A stretch of DNA of 64,000 bases, taken from Atrina japonica. Lineage: Eukaryota; Mollusca; Bivalvia; Pterioida; Pinnidae. Under the pieces are notes generated by a model. That model did not search any database. It had not been told where the DNA came from and worked only from the letters and a program-made list of their open reading frames with translations. The DNA lies in the NCBI GenBank assembly GCA_030159075.1, contig BROG01000231.1, forward strand, positions 886,501-950,500, written 5' to 3'. Shown piece by piece: positions 12,001 through 21,000 of the stretch (its first letter is position 1; each line of letters opens with the position of its first letter). The position numbers and the translations under genes were made by a program.

Positions 12001-15000
12001 TCCCTGTCTAAGGGACAAAGAAAACATCATGGAAGACCAATGTGATGATGATTAGCCCCAATAAGTGTTTTCATATAATTTACCTTTAAATATTTGATTA
12101 TCTGTTTATCTCCAGTCTGTTAGATTTATTTGTATCATATAATCATATAATTATTTTCCTTACCTAATTAAGGTTACATGGGTGTTTTTCTATCATACAG
12201 CAATAACATAAGCCAAAAGTTCTGAGGCAAGAGATGGTCAAAAGACCGGATACATTTCTTATTTAGCATTATAATATGATAAAAGATACAAATGCCTAAC
12301 TCAATCTGACTTGAAAAACTTGAAAATACATGTAATATATGTAAGTGGAACGGAATTACGGACAGACAGACAAGCAGACAGATGGACGGATGATCCAAAC
12401 ACTAGATGCCCCAGTCAAACCTTTCAGGCCAGGGGCATAACAACAACAAACAAATAGTGAATAAAAAAGACATACTACCTACCCTCTGTCTCCTTGCCAT
12501 ATTTACAGGAGAGGCATCTCCATTTACAAGTGCTGCCATTACAGAACAATGTGATATTGTAGCTGCTCGAATCTATGAAAACATTTTTTTTTTTAAGAAA
12601 TTGGATTCAAATGTAACTTGCATATTTGTATAAAACATTCATTATGAAAAACATTTTCAGTTGTAGGAAAAGGACTAAAACCTTTTAATTAGATATTAAA
12701 GGTCAACCGACATGAAATTATTTGGTGTTGATTTTATTACACTTTTGATTAGATATACCCTCTGTTTACACATATCAGGTGAAAAAAGGTAACAAAATGT
12801 TATGTTAGAAAGAGTAATTTCCCTATGCCAAATAGCTAGGTCTTCTAAACGGAAAGTGATGTACATGTGGTGGTCAGCAGTATTAAGATAAAAACTAAAT
12901 ATATGGCTCTGGTGCAAGACTTGATATTGTAAGATTAAAGGCCTAGATTTACTGTATTATTCTTCTTTCTTTCTAGAATATCATTCTTAGTAGCTGAACA
13001 CTTTACTTTCTATCCAGTTATTATATTTATTTTAGATCCGTCAGCAATATATAAAGCCTAACATATATCTCTGGAACTATAGGCTACCGCTATTTTCTAT
13101 GTGACTTAACATTCATTAAGCCATAGATACCGATAATCAAGTATCCTATAATTTTTCACACCTCCCTGATAAAGTTATTTGTAGGAAGATCTTTAGGACA
13201 TCTAAATCAGGGTCCTCTGGCCACCACTTTAAAGTGAACTCTGGTGCTATGAGTAGCAAAATATAATCCCATTGATGTGTTGTCTGTGTATAAATATCTT
13301 CGTATGTGGATATGTTATAGCCCTCAGAAGGAGAGTATTGCACCAGGAATTTGTCATCCAGAACTTAAAATTTACCCAATGAAATATAATACATAATACA
13401 TATCTCATTTCTGAAACAAAACTTCATGATTTCTTCATTATATTTATTATTTGTTTTAGTTTTACCAAGGGTGTCACTGGTTTTACACACAATGTACATT
13501 GAACACACCTGTTTACCACAGCTTTTAAAACAATTAAAAGTCAATCATTATACATGTATGTAACTTATGTCAACGACAAAATAGACCACATAAAATAATA
13601 ATGATTCAAAAATATACATGAATTTCACAAATATTAATTTATTAAAACTGATATCGAGAAATTTTTTCATGAGGATAATTTGTAGCAAAAAGTTATATGT
13701 TACTGAACTAAAGAGAATTAAGGAATGGTGGTAATGTTGGAATGAATATGATCTGTGCAAACAATGACACTTCTTGTTAACGTTATTCTGATCAGATGGC
13801 TTGGTGTCTATTGTGGATTTTCAGATTTTCAAGACAATCTGTTGGTGACATAATGGCAAAGGGCCATAACTCTGCAAACAAGGGGTTGCAGACCATAGAA
13901 TGTGGGCATTGCACATTGTAATGTGATCAATACTGAATTACAAAGTTAATGATATTACCTCATAGTACGGCCATCACAAAACTTTAACAAAGAGTTATAA
14001 TTGTGTAAATATGGGGTTCTACATCCTAAAGTTCATCCATTTCAAAGAATATTAATGTGACTAGTATACATTTCATAGTAATGATGACAGTGTGGACAAT
14101 CAACATTTTGGCAAAGAGCAATATGGCTTTAATTAAGGTGTTCTGGTTGAGTTGGTTCAGTGGTTCTTGAGATTTACATGTAGTTGAAAATATCCCATAC
14201 AATCAGAGACCAGGTCAGTGATCTTGGTTTTCCAGATCAGCCTGAAAAACAACACTTGTTCAGGAATACAATATGTGTACCAAGTTTAAAGGCAATTGGT
14301 TAAGTGGTTCTTAAGAAGAAGTTGAAAATGTCACAGCCAATCAGACACCTGGGCGGCAATCTTGAATTATCAGCCCAAAACACAAAACACATGGTCAGGA
14401 CATCATAAGGAACATGTATACTAAGTTTGAAGGTAATTGGTTCAGTGGTTCTTAAGAAGAAGTTGAAAATGTCTCAGCAAATCAGATGCCAGGGTGGCCA
14501 TCTTGGACTTTTGATAAGCCCCCCCCCAAAAACCATCTGGTCAGGACCTCATAAGGAACATGTGTACTAAGTTTGAAGACAATCGGTTCTGTAGTTCTTA
14601 AGAAGAAGTTGAAGTGGTTCTGAAGGAGAAGTTAAAATGTAAATGTTTCACACACAACAGATGACGGCGAACAAAGAACAATTGCAATAGTTCATGTAAG
14701 CAATCATGTGAGCTAATTATACATTTTATTCAGAAATATGAATATATTTTAAAAACTGAAGTCAAGAAAATAATATATAAAATGCCTAACATTTTTAGTT
14801 TTACATATCACTGCTAAAATCATTATCAAAGCACCAAAATAGATGAAATGGACATACATTGTATTTTCTCACTTGACTGAACAGACAGGTGACCCACAGA
14901 ACATACATACTAACTAAAGCTATTTGAATCAATTGACAGGTGACTAACTGTAAAACTGAGTTACCTGTACAGGTAGGAGGCAGTCCTTAAAAGTTCCCAT

Positions 15001-18000
15001 TTTAAGGGGAAGTTTTAAGGACCACTTACTTATCTGTACAGGTAACCCAGTTTGCAAGTCAGTTGCCTTTCAATCACAGTATTGATTCAATTAGCTCGAG
15101 TGCATATACTTTGTGGGTCACCTGTGTGATCAGGCAAGTGACAAGATACAGCAGACTTGGTACAGAAACAATTAAAATTGTAGGTTAGATTCATCTTGAT
15201 TTGGTACAGTATGGTCAGAGACATATATAACACATTCTGAAGGAGGGAAAATGTTTGTCTGTGCAGAGATTTATACGTTACTAGTCTGTGATGTGAATTA
15301 TTTCCCATACTATTTATATGGAAATATTGTAATGTATTTAATTTAGTACGAAAAAAAAGGTAACTGGATAAATTTGTTCTTAGGTCTCGGAGTAAACAAA
15401 CAAAAATTTAGCATGTAACTGTAAATGAATCAAATCTAAAATTATTAGCATTCTAGATGCATTCTTTAGAAGCGGGATTAGGGAATGCTCAGACAGTAAA
15501 ATCAGGTAAAGTGTTCAGGATTTGGTAAAAACTGACAATCTTTGATACTATAAACGGATGCTTAATTTCAACTTTATCATTTTATGTTTAAAAAAATCAA
15601 CATAAAAAGTTTATATCTTGCCGAATATTAAACATTTGAGAGTCAGTTTAGTGTTTCACATTTTCAACTTAGTGCATTCGCTCAAACCTGTGATCGCTAC
15701 TCAAAGTAATAACATGTCAAATTGACAAAATTAAATTTTATTTTCCTGATACGGTTTTTATAAACTCATATTTCTGAATTACATGTATTATCTTGGATCA
15801 TCAGTAATCAATTTATGAAGACCATTATTTTATCATCGACATCTTTCAAAAGCTGTGGTAAACATGTGTGTTGGATATACACGTGTAAAACGAATGACGT
15901 CCATGGTACCTAAATGATATTAAAAATAAAATTGTTTCTGATACACAAAATTTGCTGAAAAATGCGATGTAAATGGCACAAGTCACCAGTATAGGTGGGA
16001 ATGTGCTTGAGATAAAAAAAACTACCGTGATCTATTTGTTATCTAAAATTACATTTATTATATTAAGATATAAAATTAATTGAAGGTTTTAATAATTTAA
16101 TATTTCTGAATTTCATGTTCAATTTTAATTAAAATTATTTTACACAATATGTATGACACGTGCACATAGGTTCGAGTTTCAGTCATTTCAAACGCTGTGG
16201 TAAACAAGCGTGATGCGCTCTGGTAACAATGAATGATAAAAAAGTATTTTTATAAGAGAGTAACTGAGGTATATCTATTTATTGAAACTTTCTGTAATGT
16301 AGAAAACTGCAGTGTCAATGGCACACATTGTCAGTCATTGTTTGGTACGTGCCTGATAGAAAAAAATTACCCAATATAACATTGATTAAAATCCTAAAAA
16401 CATCCAGATCTACTTTTCATCAAACTTTGAGTCCCCATACATCCAGAGGGGTAATCTGCATACAACCAGCGATTGCCTGAAGGCAAGTTTGAAATTGTAA
16501 TTCAGTTATAGATAACCCGCTCACTTAATACCACGTGGCCTACTGCCGTATGGTCAGATTTTCCCCCCTTTAAATCTGGAAAGGATATCATGATAAATAA
16601 TAAGTGATAAAATAAATGCATTTATCTATTGTCACTTATCAAACAGAAGAAACTTGAATGTTTTGGAAAAAAATAAACACCTCTTTTTTATCCACCAATT
16701 TACTTACGTACATCTAAATGCTACGCTGTAATCACACATTTCATATACACAAGTCTGTATTCATATTTTGACACTGATAAGAATAGCGGACACCACCGTA
16801 CTTAAGTCATACTCCAAATTTTCCGATCGTTTAAAGGTAAATATTTTGATATCTGTGTGGTTTTCAACATTGCAGTTTTTTTTAATTATTGGTTATATGG
16901 GTCATATAAAAGTATATACGAAAAAAAAAATTTCATGTCTGTTAACCTTTGAAGCTTTTGATTAAAATGAGGTTGATTGTAATACAATATGGAATTTTTC
17001 AAAACCATAACATCTCACTACTTGACAAAGGCACTTAATTGCATTATTCTCGGTTCTTTTTCTGTGTCAAATGATTGTACAACAATAGACCTTTTTCGAA
17101 TTGTTCCATTCCATCTTGGGTTCAATATAATGGTAAGCACTTTCATAGAATAAGTAGTGCAGCAAAGCTACGGCATCACTTTCAGTTAAGCAGTTTATTA
17201 TATATACAACATGGAATATGGATATTATGCAGTGACAGGTGTCAGATTTGAAAAACAACCTACAGAAGTGTCATCACTTGTCATCTTTACAACACATTAT
17301 TCCTCGCAACTGATACAAGATATTACTGAATGTTGTCACTGTAAATGTTACAAAATCGGAAGTGACCTTGCCAGACTTTCTGTTGGAGTAATGTGACATG
17401 AGTACAGACTATTCCGACAAAACTGAATGGAATGGAGCAACTCGAAAACGGTCTATTAAGTAGAGTGTAAACAATGTAGTGTAATTGAACTTTGAACATA
17501 TTAAATTTGACTTCAGCACTTTCAGAATACAGTGGATTCCTCTTAACTGCATAGCCAAAATATCAGAGAAAATTATGCGAATTACAGGAATATGCAATTA
17601 ACAGGAATAGTGCATTTTAGTGAACAATGATTATCTATGTTCTTCTAGTCCTTTCGTTTATATATATAATACAATTATAAACATCCTAGGTACACAAGTA
17701 ATGGATTCTCATTAAGTATTAGGGTAAAATAATGTCATAATATCAAAAGTATCATGAAACATAGTTTGATATTTTCTCATTTCTATTAAAATAGTATTTC
17801 TGCATATAATTTTGACATGGTGTCTTTAATAAATTTCAAAAACTAAAAAATAACAATACCTCTGTACAAGCAACATGTTTGATGTCGGTAAAGTCCATTT
17901 TGGATCGACATTGGTCAAATGCATGGATTAACTCATGTAGAAGAACGCCACATGTCAAACCCCTGGCTGACTTGACAACATTATGACAAACTATGACCTG

Positions 18001-21000
18001 TGGATAGAGAGGACAAAATATGACCTGTGAATAGAGATGACAAAATATGACCTGTGAACAGAGATGACAAAATATGACCTGTGAATAGAGATGACAAAAT
18101 ATGACCTGTGAATAGAAATGATAAAATATGACCTGTGAATACAGATGACAAAATATGACCTGTGAATTGAGATGACAAAATATGACCTGTGAATAGAAAT
18201 GATAAAACATGACCTGTGAATAGAGATGGCAAAATATGACCTGTGAATAGAGATGACAAAATATGACCTGTGAATTGAGATGACAAAATATGACCTGTGA
18301 ATAGAAATGATAAAATATGATCTGTGAATTGAAATGACAAAATATGACTTGTGAAATATTGTTATTATTTTGAAATTTGGTGCATGAAACATTAATAATT
18401 TATTGTTCAATTAGTGTAACTCTCAAATGGTATTAAAGTTAATTATTTGAATAAAGACTGTTAAAATACGTTCTATATGGTGTTGCTAAAACTACGTCAC
18501 AAACAAGACTTTACCGGAAAAAGCAATGCTGATATAAATCGAGGAAACTAAACTATATTGTGGACAAGTGATTTCATACAGCCAAAAAGTCAAGCTGAGA
18601 CGTTTTGGGATCTTAAATAAGACTTTTGAAATATGAATTAGACAATAATTGAGAATATATCTTGAAGTATAAATGGCAGAATTCCAAAAATGTACCGTCA
18701 TTTAAGTACGTATTAAGAATGAAAATGGACAAAGTGGGTAAAAATATTTTATGTCTTAATTGTTTAACTCTTGATACGTCAATCCGTGTTGACATGAAAT
18801 AGAAAACATGTCATTTTTTCAAATATGGAGACATTGTAAATATTGTGACATGAAATTGAAAACATGTCATTTTTTCAAATATGGAGACATTGTAAATATT
18901 GTGACATGAAATAGAAAACATGTCATTTTTTTCAAATATGGAGACATTGTAAATATTGTGACATGAAATCGAAAACATGTCATATTTTCAAATAGGGAGA
19001 CATTGTAAATATTGTGACATGAAATAGAAAACATGTCATTTTTTCAAATATGGAGACATTGTAAATATTGTGACATGAAATAGAAAACATGTCATTTTTT
19101 CAAATATGGAGACATTGTAAATATTGTGACATGAAATAGAAAACATGTCATTTTTTCAAATATGGAGACATTGTAAATATTGTGACATGAAATAGAAAAC
19201 ATGTCATTTTTTCAAATATGGAGACATTGTAAATATTGTTTGCAAGCTACAAATCGATCAAATATAATGAGGAGAGGTAACTGCTGAAAGTACTGTGTTT
19301 AGCTCACTCAGTAATAAGAACTAAATGCACTGATATTTTTCATGCAACAGTCATAAATAAACAGATTACTATTAGATAATAATAAATGAATTAATAGACT
19401 GACTGGCAAATTGTTAAATGTATAAATAAACAAAATAATGAATAAAATGATAAACAAATAAATATATATATAAATAAATAGAAAGATAAACAAATAATTA
19501 TAATTACATGTATAAATGAAGAAATAAATGTAAGAATGAAATTTTTAGATAGATATATATTTACATACACTAAAGAAATAAAAAGCATTTTGAGAGTATT
19601 GATGAATCAATAATACCATCAGAATGAAAATACTTTAATAGGCAATTACTGTCAGTACTTTGATTAAAAGTTCTGAGGACATGGTTTTTCTTACCTGTTT
19701 TAGCAGTTCTCTTAGACTTTTTCTCACATGTTTGTTAAGTTCTGTAAGGGTTTTTCTTGCCTTTTGTAACACTTCATATGACATACTTTTTCTTACTGTT
19801 TTTAACAGTTCTTAAGATACATGTATGTTTTTTCTGACCTGTTTTAGCAGTTCTATTAGACTTTTTCTTACCTGGTTTTTTTTACAGTTCTGTAAGGGTT
19901 TTCTGACATTTTCAACAGGTCTTAAGACATGCTTTTTCTTACCTGCTTTTTAACAGGATCATATCCCCCATTTACACCCTCTCCACATTTTTCACAGGAG
20001 ATATGTCTTCTTAAATTAATTTCGCTGTAAATGTAATGTATCTATTATCATTAAACATTTTAGAAATGTAACAATATTTTTTATTTATTTATTAGAGCTT
20101 GACTTTAACTCAAGAGAAAATGCTTGTCATGTTTTTGTTTCACCTATGGCGATGTCACCAGCTATAGATGAAATAAATTTTGACCTGTATTATAGACTGA
20201 TGCCAATGCAATAAAGGTTCTTTATTATGTCATGCCTGTGTCATATAGAAAACCTTTGTCCCCCCCCCCCCCCCTCCAGAAATTTCCTACATAGAAAAGC
20301 TTCCCCTATGGGGAAATATTTCTATATAGAATTTATTCCGCCTTCTCTGTATAGAAAACTTTCCCACTTGTACGTTATAGATTTGACTTTTATGTCATTG
20401 ATAGATAATTATCTTTTTTTATTTCAAACTATGATCCAGGATTCCTAAATACATACAATGCAGAAATAAACATCAAAATTAAACGTTTCTTTCTGTGACT
20501 ATAATCAATTTTCTCTTTGTATCATTAAGTTTTTAATTAGCTGATAATTCATTAGATGATTTAATATAAAACATATAAAATATATTTCAACTCATTTTCC
20601 CATTGTATCATTTGAGGAGTGTTTGTAAAACTATGGTATTGTTAATGATACATATACATATTCACATTCGGTATCAAACAGTAGAAAGGAGAAATTAGTA
20701 CACATGTACATGTACTTTGCACTTTGAAGTCTTCAGATGAACAACATGTTGTCAGTCAGATAAGAGAAACTAAATGAATCACAAGTTTTGTGTCTTTATT
20801 CTTATGAATTAAATGACCACAGTTACTTTTGTCCCAATTTGGCACATTGCAATGTAAAATTCCCAATTGGAGGGGTACAGGACCGTGTCTGAAAAAGGGT
20901 CTATTAACTCCTGTGATATGTTAATGTAAAGGAAAAGTTCTTGGCCAGACATAGAACAATAACTAAACAAAATAGAAAAACAAATCCAATACTTTATTTT

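Larger units (their letters stand above)
12573..17859 (-). other. ATP23: ATP23 intron 4 (5.3 kb)
   Basis: It contains a degraded dispersed repeat (13800-14700), a long foldback (14868-15140), a pair of diverged copies at about 15840-16060 and 16180-16390, and a TIR element at 17084-17457. One open stretch at 13155-13363 is described separately. Confidence 0.6.
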
